Notes under the pieces: model-generated | The model's input: the letters and a program-made list of their open reading frames with translations, nothing else | The model's database searches: none | Told to the model about the DNA's origin: nothing | Source: Hypomesus transpacificus | Lineage: Eukaryota; Chordata; Actinopteri; Osmeriformes; Osmeridae | Assembly: GCF_021917145.1 (NCBI RefSeq) | Contig: NC_061073.1 | Coordinates: 16,177,840 to 16,241,839 of the forward strand | Direction: 5' to 3' | DNA length: 64,000 nucleotides | Position numbers and translations under genes: made by a program | Shown: positions 52,901-64,000 of the stretch, piece after piece | Layout of the letters: every line of letters begins with the position of its first letter | Position numbering within the stretch: position 1 is the stretch's first letter

Positions 52901-54731
52901 ACCTCCGTCATCTCCTCTTAAGATCCTCAGATAATTACGCTAATAGGAGGGAGGAGTGTGTTGACCTTCTGACCCAGTTTCCTGGAGGTTAGAATCGTTA
53001 CGCTGGGGCTCAAGAGTAGGTATTGCAGCATTCCTTTTGAAGAACCAGTACAAACTGGCTTACCTTGACTGGATGTGTGTTGGGAGGGATGACCATCACA
53101 CCATTTCTATGGGAGCTTTCCAGTTTTCCTTTTTCAACAAATGTGTAAATTGTTGACATTTTCTACCCAGACATGATTATCCTTGTATGGCAGAGGCTCC
53201 TTAAACGTATAGAAAACACTTACCAAATACATTCGCATAATACATAAATTATAACAGGGCACAGCTCATGTTTTTCAGTTGATTATTTTCAATGTTTGAA
53301 AGGAACTCATTTTAATATTCATTACAGTCTGCGGTGAACGCACATTTTGACCCACACGTTTGAATCTTATTTGTGAACCCCAAACAGTCCCCAGCCACTC
53401 TTCTTACTATCATTATAAAATGTATTTATTAGAATGAACAATGTGTGTCCTGGCTCCGTAGTGCGACTGGATCTCATCTTATTAAACTAAACCTCCTATG
53501 ACTGTGTTCCAAACCACAAGCGCCAAGAGTTGGCGAGACAGTGTTGATAAGGGGACAACACTTTTGTCTCAGTGAGGATTCTTTGATTGGATTGTTGTGA
53601 AGTGTCACAATGTCTAGGGCAACTTGTCACAATGGGGCAGCAGGGTTCCACAACAGTGTTGTCACGTCTGACGTGGGTCCAGGGTGGAGATCCTTCTTGA
53701 TCCTTTAAAATGAGTTTTTTTCTCCAGATTATTCTAAATGCTCACTATTTCATGTATTCGTTTTTTTTTGCTAAACATGACATAGAATCTATTTCAGATC
53801 CGCAGTTCATACTTTATCTCAGATAAAAGCTTTGATATAGAGTCACATCAAGGTTAGAGTGGAGGTCAGACATTTTAAAACAGTTGCATATCTTCGTACA
53901 GTAGGTCACTGAGACTGGTAGCCCAGGCCAACATGCATTAAGAGCCAAGAGGATTATAGCTCACAGGAAAACCTCTTCTGTGTGTGCATTCAGTCAAAGC
54001 AGCACCCAGACAGGCAGATTTATAAATAACCTTACTCCAGCCAAAGGAGGAACTTGCCACGCCACACGTGCTGAGTACTAAGACTAGGTTTAATTTGAAA
54101 ATGTGGGTCAGCTGAGAAGTAGGTGGTGTTTACAGGAATTTTCTACCTTGCTAATGGGAGGTAACCTTGTCGTCCTTGTGCTTCAACACCAGGCTTACTT
54201 CAATTAGTGTGCGTTGTGTTCTTCACAGTGTGACGATATTCAGATGTATGCTTTCATTGTGATCACGTATAAAGAAATGTTTGTATTCCCCCATGTAAAC
54301 ATTTAAAAAACATGTCTCACTCAATTATTTGAAGGAGATTACATTTACAAACTCATTTGTATATATTATGACACTACTATTACAGTGTTTGCCAAAAGCT
54401 ATGATATACAATATGTGCTGCAGAACATCAGATTTCAAAGTGTTGATTTAACACCAGGAGCGTAATGATGATGAGAGTGGACTTGTATAAACACTCAAGG
54501 AGTGAAATGAACACTGCTGCTCAAGCACATACTGCCCTGGTCTCCACTCAGCCACCCCTCTGCTCCTTGTGATGGTCTAGCCCTCATTTGCATAAAGTCT
54601 GTGTGAGTTCACTGCATGAAGAGGGCAGGGTAGGGACTGAGTGTATGTGAACTAAGAGCTCATCATCAGGAGAGCGAGGAGCTGTGGACTGCACTGTGAC
54701 ACTGGAATCTTGTACTGAACTAACCGGAGTC
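49930..54731. other. rfx7-tcf12 intergenic region (divergent genes)
   Basis: This 4.8-kb space between divergently transcribed genes holds both promoters. It is AT-rich, with a (GT)n microsatellite at about 51,702-51,768. I searched for tcf12 upstream exons (AD1 motif of the ELSDLLDFSAMF kind) and for TEX9, MNS1 or ZNF280D and found none. Open frames are short and unconserved by eye. Confidence 0.5.
54586..54731 (+). promoter_or_regulatory. tcf12: putative promoter of the tcf12 short form
   Basis: About 145 bp upstream of the ATG lies an octamer ATTTGCAT (54,586-54,593), running into a TATA-like CATAAAG. The remainder would be the 5'UTR. Human HEBAlt is also driven by an internal promoter just upstream of its MYCAYP exon. 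The site call is inference. Confidence 0.35.
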
Positions 54732-57700
54732 ATGTATTGTGCTTACCCTGCCTCTGGGACTGGCAACAACTCACTGATGTATGGCTGCAACGTGAAATCA
54801 GTGAGTATATTTCTATGTTGTCTGTACATAGGGTCTTTGTTTTTGTGTGATTTGGTGTGATGGTGTCAAAGGAGGGTTTGCAGGTACGCCGGGACACCTT
54901 TACCTGACTGTGCTCTGATACTGTAAGTGTTTTTTTGATCTACATGTTATTTGCTAGATTTTTTTTAATTCACTTCAGTTTTAATAAGACTTGACCATAC
55001 CTCTTTATTTGCATTGTCACCATCTAAAAGTAATATCTATTTGAAAGCAGATACATTTTGGAAAAGTGATGAAGTACGTTTAGTTTATATATTTTATATA
55101 TAAAATGATGTATGTAAATTAGTGGTTGATATTGAGTGGTTTAACCAGACATCACCAAAGCCTTCTGTGAACTTTAATGTTTGTGGGATGGGATAGTGGT
55201 CAGTGCACGACTACCAATCCTGGCGGCATGTTCAAGGTCCTCTGATCAGACAGACCTAAGAGCCTGCTAGTTAAATCAGCTTGTCAAACAGATCTTGACA
55301 TAAAACAGATTGCTGCTATTTCTGTGGGATTTAACCTTGCAATGTGCAGCCCTCCCCATGCACCATTAGGACAGTTATCAAAGGCAGCTTTGATCTTTGT
55401 CAGTGTAACCATATCCAGACATCGCGGATCATAGAGAAACTAAAATAGTTTCATGTGGCCGTAGTTAGTCATGGTGGAACCACGTTACAGCGCCATGCTA
55501 AGTACATACAAGGATTCAATTCAGATATTTTTTCTCAGTATATTAATGCATGTGCATTTTAAACAGTGAGGGTGATAGGCTATGTCCTGTTTTACAATCT
55601 TTTAAATATTGTTTTTAATGTTCTTAGACATGCAAACTTTATATAGGTGAAGCAAAGGTTTTGGGTATGGCAGCAAAAAAACACAACCCTAAGCTGTGTT
55701 CTTATGAAAGAACAGCCTTTGATAATTTGTGCCGGTGTGATTGATGGTTCCTAAATCAATGCTGTGCTAAAAGATATGGAGATGGGGGCTCACCCCATTG
55801 GGGGCCAGCGAGGGCATGCTGAACAGGGGGGTGTGAGCATTATTAACGGGTCACTTCCTTGCCCATGGTCAGGAGGACAATTGGCTTTATCCACCACCAT
55901 ATGCTGCTTGTGGAAGCTCAGACTGCCCTCATGTCTACAGGGGCTCATCTGGTTTGCCTGGCCCACAATCACCATGGACTCATGCCAGACAGGGACACGC
56001 TCTGCGTGCATGCGTGTGCGTGTTTGTATGTGTGTGCGTGTTTGTATGTGTGTGCCAGTGTGTGTTTGTGGGCAGAGATGGGAAGTAACAAAGTACAAAA
56101 AAAAAATTATATATAATTTATAATTAATTATATTAATTATAATTTTTCTGGTATCGGTCCTTTTTATTTATTTGTATTTTTACTTTCACTTCTTAAGTTT
56201 TTTTTATACAAAAATCTGTACTTGTCCTTCTTACATTTTCAAGACAGGTTAGTTACTTTTCGTTACGTTAGTTGAAAAATATTTTTGAGACAAAGTTTCG
56301 AAAAAAAGTTTCAAAAGGTTTAAACAAAAAAAATGAAAAAGAAAAAACATTTTCTAAAACATTTTCGAATAAGTTTCCAAAAGTTTCCCAAAATTTTTTT
56401 TTCTAAAAGTTTCAAATTGAGAAACGGGTTATATTTTTATTGTAAAGGTTTAAAAAAAGGTTTGAAAGGTTTACACTAGTGGTCCGCAAGGGTAATACAG
56501 GTGGGCTGCTAAACCAATGAACTTTAGAAGGAACTGACATTTCCACTTTAACTAACGGAAGTCCTAGACCTGGCCTGGCCGTGGTAGTTACGCAGGTTAC
56601 CTCTTTTTACAGTGTGTGCTTACTGTGGCGCTGATGGACACTTGGTCGTCTTTCATCGCTCAAATAAATCTTGCTGTGGAAGTATGATAAACGCGAATTA
56701 AGTGAACTGATGTGTTTTTGCCGCCGCTAAAGTATTTGAGCTATGCAAGTGGGCCGCAAAGTGGAAAAGGTCGGGAATGGCTGGTCTAAAAGGTCGGGAA
56801 TGGCTGGTCTAAAAGGGTTTAAAAGAACAAACATGATACAAGGGATTTGGCTTGTGTTGTCCGATTGTGTCTATGAGTACAGTGAAATGTATGCTACTAT
56901 ATTAAGCTTCTTTTTTTAAGGGGGGTGGGGGGGTTATTTATAACTGATTATGATATTTATTACAATATTAATAATCCCACCCTGGAGAGACCATAATGGT
57001 GGTACCCATTTATGACAAAAATGCACCTTTAAAATGTGGTAAATTGTGCAGAGGACTTCTTATCCAGTGTTATTTTAAAGCCTTTAAAATGAAATACAAG
57101 TTGAAGCTTTTGAATAGAGCAGGACCTGAGAATGATTAGGGGAGGGATTTCTCCTGGTGAATGCTTCCTAAATCCGGATGAGGAGCCACATGGATTTTAG
57201 GTTTATGGATTATCACAATAGTTCTAAGTGTACATCAGCTTGCTGCGTTGCTTTCATTTGAACATGTAATCTCTCATCTATGATATTGAAATTATCTTTA
57301 TGTCAGTTTTGTCTACTAAAGTAATTCTTAGAAATCACTGTTTGGTGTATTAAACCTGTTCACCCAGTGTCATAGATTTGACTCATCAGCACTTCATAAT
57401 GCTGCTGTGTGTTTATCTTCTGATGTTCAGGTTTATGATGACATTAACCAGAACCCCTCCACGCACCCATCCTCCAAGGCCCCCAACAATATGTTTGGCA
57501 GCACATTCTATGGTAAGTAAAAGTTCCCACCATGCAAGATGTATTGGTTCCATGGTACTTGCTATTATAGGTCACCGATCAGTCGCCACAAAAATGCTTG
57601 TAATCAATTACATTAAAACACACAAATTACATTCGAACAAATGTAATTTTCAGTGACAGGGAATGTAATTTCTTTCCGATTCCATTTCAGAAGGTACAAA

Positions 57701-60700
57701 CGGATCCACGGACATGTGGGTTTCCACCGGTGAGCTGAGCCAGCTGGGATATGGAGGCCGCTCTTCCCACCAGTCCCTCTCAGGGAACTACAACAACCTG
57801 CCATCCCACAGTCACCCGGTAAGACCTGACAGAGAGGGCCTAAGATATGCCTGGCTGGGCCTCAGACCTGATTGGCTGGGCCCCAGACCTGATTGGCTGG
57901 GCCTCAGACCTGATTGGCTGGGCCTAAGATCTGATTGGCTGGGCCTCATACCTGATTGGCTGGGCCTCAGACCTGATTGGCTGGGCCTCAGACCTGATTG
58001 GCTGGGCCTCAGACCTGATTGGCTGGCCTTAAGATCTGCCTGGCTGGGCCTCAGACCTGATTGGCTGGGCCCCAGACCTGATTGGCTGGGCCTCAGACCT
58101 GATTGGCTGGGCCTCAGACCTGATTGGCTGGGCCTATGTCCAGGACAAGATTCACTTCTGGTTCAAACCCAGCCTCACTGACTGTCTGTGTTCCCTAGGA
58201 CTATTCTCCACACTCAGTCTCCCCCACTGACATCAGCCGAGGTCTTCCTCCCATGTCTACATTCCACCGGGTCGGCAACACCACCTCTCACCCTCACGCC
58301 GCCAGCAGTCCAGACAGCTCCACAGGTGAGACGCGCGATGTGGCTGCCCTCGATCTAGACCTGAGCGGCTATTCCTGACGGTCCTCGATCTATATATTGT
58401 TTGCTTGGTTTTACATTTATCTGTACGCGACTTCTAAATGCGAGTCTTCTTGTGGGCCAGGTAACCATGGTGACCACGACCATCCCACTGGCAGGACGCA
58501 GACTGGGGATGCCCTGGGAAAAGCTCTGGCTTCTGTAAGTATCAACGACAGGTTTCTGTGAGGGTAAATTGTACAATATTGTGCTGTTTTGAGGTTGCTC
58601 GGTCTCTGGTTTTTGCGTTGTCCTGTTCATAAAACCAAACTAAGGCATAAAACGGAGCCCTGTAATTTTTTTTGTCAGGCTCTAATGAAAAAATAGAGAA
58701 ATTGTTTTTTATACCCTGGTAACAAAGTGTCTTGTATGGACCCTGAGCCATACTCGCATTGTTGGCCTCTTTATGAGCTGCTGACTTGTAAAAAAAGACC
58801 AGGATTGATGAGTCACTTCGGGTTACGAGCCTTCTCCACAGAGCACGGCAGGGGCTGTTAAACTCTACAGAGAAATGACAAGTTGTGCCTTTAAAATGAT
58901 CCACGAGTTGGTCTTCACGGTGCTCCATCTCTCCCCCCCTTCCCCTTCCGTCTGTTGGTAGATCTACTCCCCTGACCACACGAGTAGTAGCCTGCCGTCC
59001 AGCTCCTCTACCCCTGCCAGGTCTCCATCCCCTCTCTCAAGCTCTGCTGCACCCCAAGGTACAACCCTAGAATAACATTACAAAACTAAGGCTGTTTCGA
59101 TGAAGCTACATTTTTATAGTAGTAGATTATTGTTTTTTGTTTTTTTAAAGTTTGACAGCTGACTCTCCTGGTCTGTGTCTCTCCTAGGTACTAACCTCTG
59201 GCCCCGCACGTCGACTCACGCCCCTGTCTCCCCTAATTATGAGTCTTGTCTCATATCCATGGTAAGCACATGGTTGTATGATAAAGTCATATGAAATTAA
59301 TAAAGGATTATATTTCCGTGACATCTGCTGTATCACTGTGGTACTTCACACAACAGTCTCTCATCCAACTTCCTGTCTTTAGTCTCAGCTGGAGGATCGT
59401 CTGGACAGACTGGATGATGTGATCCATGTTCTACGCAGTCATGCTGTGGGGCCTGTCCCCAGCCTACCCAGCGACATCCACAGCCTGATGAACCCAACTC
59501 ACCCTGGCCTCAGCTCTGCTCCAGGACCCCACGGCACCAATCACACACCTGCCATGGTGAAAACACATGATTATTTCCAAGTGTGTGTGTGTCTGTGTGT
59601 GTGTGTGTGTGTGTGTTTAGGCATGTAGGGGTGTGGAAGTATGTGTGTGGTTATTTTATCTGGAATAGAATTGTGTGCAGAGAATATTTTTACTTTCCTG
59701 AAAGAGTTCGGGGAGTTTTTAGCAAAGGATTAAGTATATTTTCAGATTAAATTCATTTTGTGTGTGACAGATTTACTCAGGGATACATAACAAATGAGTA
59801 GGCAGATGTTGATTTGTGTGACCTGTTTGTCATTCAGATTTATAGAGCTTTCATTTACAGTGTAATATAGCTGGCTTCTCATAGGACAGTAAGATACCAG
59901 AAGACTACAGATGTGCATAAAACATTTTTTTAATAAAGATTTATCTGTGTATTTTGCAGACAGAAGGGGTCAATCTGAACAACAACCCCTCCGCATTGCA
60001 CAACCGCAATCACAATGGCCACCCCTATAACAGTGTGCGACGAACATCCCAACAAACCATACACATGCAGGAAGAAAGTAGAGGTCAGTTAAAAACCCTC
60101 TCCTCTATACCTGCCATACCAGCTGGTCTACCCAACTTCTCTTGACAGATTCACAACACCCCTCAGCAAGATCCCCTTAAATAAACGTTGTGTCTGTGCA
60201 ACATTTCTTCCAGCACTGTTCAGCCAGCTGGACCTGAAGTTGGAGGGGCTCGATGGAGACGACATGCATACGCGTCAGAGCCACAGCTCAGCCAGCCAGC
60301 GTTCCGACGAAGAGAGTGACACACGGGACACTAAGACACCAGGAGACAGCACGAGGTGAGGAGTCCAGGCAGCAGCCTCCTTTCATGACACGAGTGATGC
60401 GGCAACATCTGTATTGACCACCAGAGGGCGCATAAATCCACATTTTAAAAGCTTGCAACTCAGGCCAGGGCACAGTTTAAAGACAGGCAACTGGTGAAGA
60501 TGAAGAAGTAAACATTATTCTCTCCTTGTGCCCCTTGGCTGCAGTAGCATCCATGAGGACGAGGACCTCAGTCCCGAACAGAAGGCTGAGCGGGAGAGGG
60601 AGAGGAGGATGGCCAACAACGCCCGTGAGAGGCTGCGCGTGCGGGACATCAACGAGGCCTTCAAGGAGCTGGGCCACATGTGCCAGCTGCACCTGAAGAA

Positions 60701-61417
60701 CGAGAAGCCCCAGACCAAGCTGCTGGTCCTGCACCAGGCTGTGGCTGTCATACTCAGTCTAGAACAACAAGTCCGAGGTCAGTGCTTCACCCACGGTGGG
60801 CGGGGTGCGGGGGTGGGGCGGGGGTGGGGGTGGGGGGCGGGCCGGGCCAGGGAGGGGGTCTTACTACTTCGACTTCTGCATCGGAGGTAGACGCGCGTCG
60901 TGGGCGGGGCCCGTTCCACTCTGAGTGAGGTCACATGAATGAGAGAGCGAGATAGAGAGATGGAGAGAGAGAGAGTGAAGGGGAGAGAAAGTGATAGAAA
61001 GACAGAAACAAAAGAGATAGTGGGTGAAGATATATTAAATATATCCTAAAAATCTGTATCTATAGTAGTTACATACAATTTGGAATGAAACATTTTGGAA
61101 TGTGTGAGTGAGTGTGAGAACAGAGAATCTGTAGCTAGAGTACTTCAATGAAGATAATGATGATGATTGCAAGGGGGGAACATTAACTCGATACCACATC
61201 ATGTACATTTTCTGTTATTGGTCATCTGCTTCATGTGGATCGGCATTGACTTGGATGTCTTTTGAAACCTACAGAGAGAAACTTGAACCCAAAGACGGCC
61301 TGTCTCAGGAGACGTGAAGAAGAGAAGGTGTCCGGGGAGTTGACAGACGGCCAGCCGCTACACCCATCACTCCACCCAGGTCTGACTGACACAGCTAACC
61401 CCATGGGCCATCTCTGA
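54732..61417 (+). CDS. tcf12: tcf12 (HEB) E-protein, short alternative-start form
   Basis: Class I bHLH transcription factor that heterodimerises with tissue-specific bHLH proteins on E-boxes. Twelve exons join in frame to 489 codons (488 aa): 54732-54800, 57431-57512, 57691-57818, 58199-58325, 58461-58534, 58962-59058, 59188-59261, 59383-59556, 59960-60083, 60214-60355, 60545-60777, 61275-61417. The N-terminus [17 protein letters not shown] matches the HEBAlt-specific exon. [24 protein letters not shown] sequence, [20 protein letters not shown] (AD2/loop-helix region) and the C-terminus [18 protein letters not shown]...NPMGHL identify tcf12 over tcf3/tcf4. The AD1 exons of the long form are not in the window. 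Human TCF12 is about 700 aa in its long form. Confidence 0.93.
56070..56290. mobile_element. degraded dispersed repeat (agatgggaagtaac type)
   Basis: Begins agatgggaagtaacaaagta, includes cttgtccttcttacattttc and ends near ttagttacttttcgttacg. This resembles a non-autonomous repeat frequent in teleost introns; the family is uncertain. Confidence 0.5.
56470..56815. mobile_element. hAT-like transposon remnant
   Basis: The left part has agtggtccgcaagggtaata and the right part gtgggccgcaaagtggaaaa followed by ggtcgggaatggctggtcta. These are end sequences of the kind seen in hAT elements. The right end is duplicated in tandem (22 bp twice). No transposase frame remains. Confidence 0.45.
57838..58133. 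repeat. 22-bp minisatellite with a CCAAT box in each unit, tcf12 intron 3
   Basis: About 13-14 units of core cagacctgattggctgggcc. Twelve contain the exact TGATTGGCTG, whose reverse complement CAGCCAATCA is a full NF-Y consensus. It fills about 300 of the 380 bp between exons 3 and 4. Confidence 0.95.
59581..59620. repeat. (GT)n microsatellite in tcf12 intron 8
   Basis: Almost pure GT run of about 40 bp just after exon 8. Confidence 0.85.
60418..60431 (+). promoter_or_regulatory. CTCF-consensus site in tcf12 intron 10
   Basis: ccaccagagggcgc is an exact match to the core CTCF consensus (CCASYAGRKGGCRS) in the 189-bp intron upstream of the bHLH exon. Confidence 0.5.
60545..60777 (+). other. 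tcf12: tcf12 exon 11: bHLH domain
   Basis: Encodes the DNA-contacting basic region [20 protein letters not shown] and helix-loop-helix ([38 protein letters not shown]), about residues 380-435. The contact residues ENR/ER-type NNARER are intact, so the product should bind DNA and dimerise normally. Confidence 0.97.
60938..61020. repeat. GA-rich low-complexity tract, tcf12 intron 11
   Basis: Interrupted (GA)n within the intron between the bHLH exon and the last exon. Confidence 0.7.
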
Positions 61418-62782
61418 GCCCACCCAGGTACATTACATCCACTCTCATAGATGCTTATGTAGCCGGTGTGTGGTGAAACTCACTCCTCAAGTATGTAACA
61501 GGCCACCCGCGTCAACGAATTGTTAGGTTTTCGTTGGCATAGTTGGTAGTGGTGGCGCTTGGGAAGTCAGAGGTGGTGCGTTCGACTCCCGTTCTGAGAG
61601 GACAGTTGCCCATATACCTCTGACGGAACTTACAAGACCACGTCTGTTACACTTATTTGTAACCCATATTAGAGGCAGCCAGTTAATTAACCATCATTCA
61701 CTCATTGATTTTTATGTTAACGGAAACCCAGTGCTGATCTACCCTGTGCTGAATTTCGACCAACCAATTAAAACAATCTTGTAATCCATCAACAGATGTT
61801 GAGTTGATGAGCATCTTGAGATGGTGGACCTGTTCAGCCACTCCAGATGGAATCCAGGGTCTTTAGGACCCAGCAGCCTGAGGAGGAGTTGGGTTGTTCT
61901 ATATGTCTGCTCTGTGTGTTGAAGCTGAACAATCATGAAGTGTTGCTGTCTTCTCAACTCTCTAAATGGACTCGTGCCTGAAATTACTTGTAATTGACAA
62001 ATGCATTGTAATCTGAAAATGTTTTGTACTACCAGTTTCTTTCATCATCTTCTTTTTTTTTTATTTTACATTTAAATATCAATGATCTTTCTGTTTGATA
62101 TCATAAAGCAAATAATACGTTGGAGGAAGTCACTGTTATCCTTGTTGTGGAACTATCTTGGTTTAAGCTAGACCCAGAATCATACTACACAATTTATCTT
62201 TGTGCACTGAATATGTCAACCACACAAACAGATATTCTTAAATGTGTGAGTGTTTGTGCACACCAGTGAATCTTGTTGAATGTGAGTCTCCATGTATGTG
62301 TGAGTTTGACCATTCTGTGAATGAACAGACCTCTCTTCATTTGTTCTGTTCGTTGCATCATAGTTGCCATCCATGTTGCCATGACCACTAGGTCTTGTCA
62401 TGTCAGTCACGTTGGTGAATGATATTTTCTTAAAGGTCACATTGATGGATAGAACAGAGAAATATGAAATATAACAATATCTCCCCGATTCCCTCTAAGT
62501 ATTACTCTTAACATGTGTATTGGTTGGTTGCATGTATTATCTTTCTAGAATTTTTTTTTTTTTTCAATAGTTCATCTTTTTATACATATATTGAGAAGTA
62601 ATTATTACATTGTCGGTTTAAATTTTACACGAGATGATGTTTTGTCATATTTTCTAAACATTTTAACAGATTATAATTATTTTACTTTGACCAGAACTGT
62701 AGGTGATAGCGATATAGATTAACTAATCTCCGATTTCTAACCCAACATTGTCTGAAGTTTAAATTATGCGGCTGAAAATAAA
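61418..62782 (+). other. tcf12: tcf12 3'UTR with poly(A) signal
   Basis: AT-rich region from the stop to AATAAA at 62,777-62,782, about 1.36 kb. Other hexamers could serve. A SINE-like segment lies at 61,535-61,640. Confidence 0.55.
61535..61640 (+). mobile_element. tRNA-derived SINE-like sequence in tcf12 3'UTR
   Basis: A box TGGCATAGTTGG and B-box-like GCGTTCGACTCC at tRNA spacing. No cloverleaf with a good acceptor stem is seen, so it is a SINE head rather than a functional tRNA. Confidence 0.55.
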
Positions 62783-62945
62783 AAACTGTACATGTTTGGA
62801 AGGATATGCTACACGAAGAGTGTTGATTTTTCCTGACAACCAATTCCTTAAAGTTTCCCTCAAACACACATTCCACAAGTTTCTGTCGATAAATTACTGT
62901 GTTGTTCACCATCGAGGAAGTGCCAACTAGCTTTCACAGAGACGG

Positions 62946-64000
<1,055 letters not shown>

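Larger units (their letters stand above)
54801..57430. other. tcf12: tcf12 intron 1
   Basis: Intron of 2.6 kb. It is AT-rich, with a degraded dispersed repeat at 56,070-56,290, an A/T-rich aaaagtttc-type tract to 56,470 and a hAT-like remnant to 56,815. Open frames at 55,764-56,123 are not supported as genes. Confidence 0.55.

Noticed and set aside
55764-56123. 119-codon plus-strand ORF
   Set aside because: No homology, ends in a GT-rich tract inside tcf12 intron 1, and is not flanked by in-phase splice sites.
57714-58181. 155-codon plus-strand ORF running from tcf12 exon 3 into [14 protein letters not shown] repeats
   Set aside because: Exon 3 ends at the GTAAGACC donor (57,818/57,819). 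The remainder is the intronic minisatellite, and exon 4 joins in the proper phase.
61535-61610. tRNA gene
   Set aside because: A and B boxes are good but the acceptor stem does not pair convincingly, and it lies in the tcf12 3'UTR; SINE head preferred.

Overview
The window is nuclear DNA of a ray-finned fish, almost certainly a teleost. The genes are vertebrate and intron-rich with mostly GT-AG introns. The introns are short, the sequence is full of micro- and minisatellites, and it carries tRNA-derived SINEs of a type common in teleosts. I see no prokaryotic, viral or organellar segment. I cannot name the species.

Five and a half genes are readable from their exons. On the minus strand, from the left edge, are the 5' half of myo5c (unconventional myosin Vc, running off the edge), a complete 40-exon myo5a (myosin Va, 5,003-17,452), arpp19 (PP2A-B55 inhibitor, 18,582-19,449), prtg (protogenin, an Ig/fibronectin-III receptor, 22,976-36,515) and rfx7 (RFX-family transcription factor, 41,054-49,929). 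On the plus strand lies tcf12 (HEB-type E-protein, 54,732-61,417), present here only in its short, alternative-promoter form. The last kilobase may hold the start of another gene, but nothing coding is visible.

The order myo5c-myo5a-arpp19-prtg-rfx7-tcf12 follows human 15q21. Many genes that separate these loci in human (for example NEDD4 between PRTG and RFX7, and TEX9, MNS1 and ZNF280D between RFX7 and TCF12) are absent. A compacted or fractionated duplicate of the ancestral block would explain this. The genes do not form a pathway. The two myosins are ancient tandem paralogues that carry vesicles on actin, arpp19 controls mitotic entry, prtg is a neural and mesodermal surface receptor, and rfx7 and tcf12 are nuclear transcription factors.

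The most unusual content lies in the introns. Several are largely built from minisatellites: 32 bp in rfx7, 22 bp with a perfect CCAAT-box in each unit in tcf12, 17 bp with a forkhead core in each unit in prtg, and 10 bp abutting a splice donor in myo5c. rfx7 also has a textbook AT-AC (U12-type) intron that hosts a SINE, and a near-perfect 23-bp-stem hairpin in another intron. I found no sign of an undescribed multi-gene system. The best leads are the AD1-less tcf12 and the repeat-borne regulatory motifs. Exon borders were read by eye from splice consensus and homology and may be off by a few bases.
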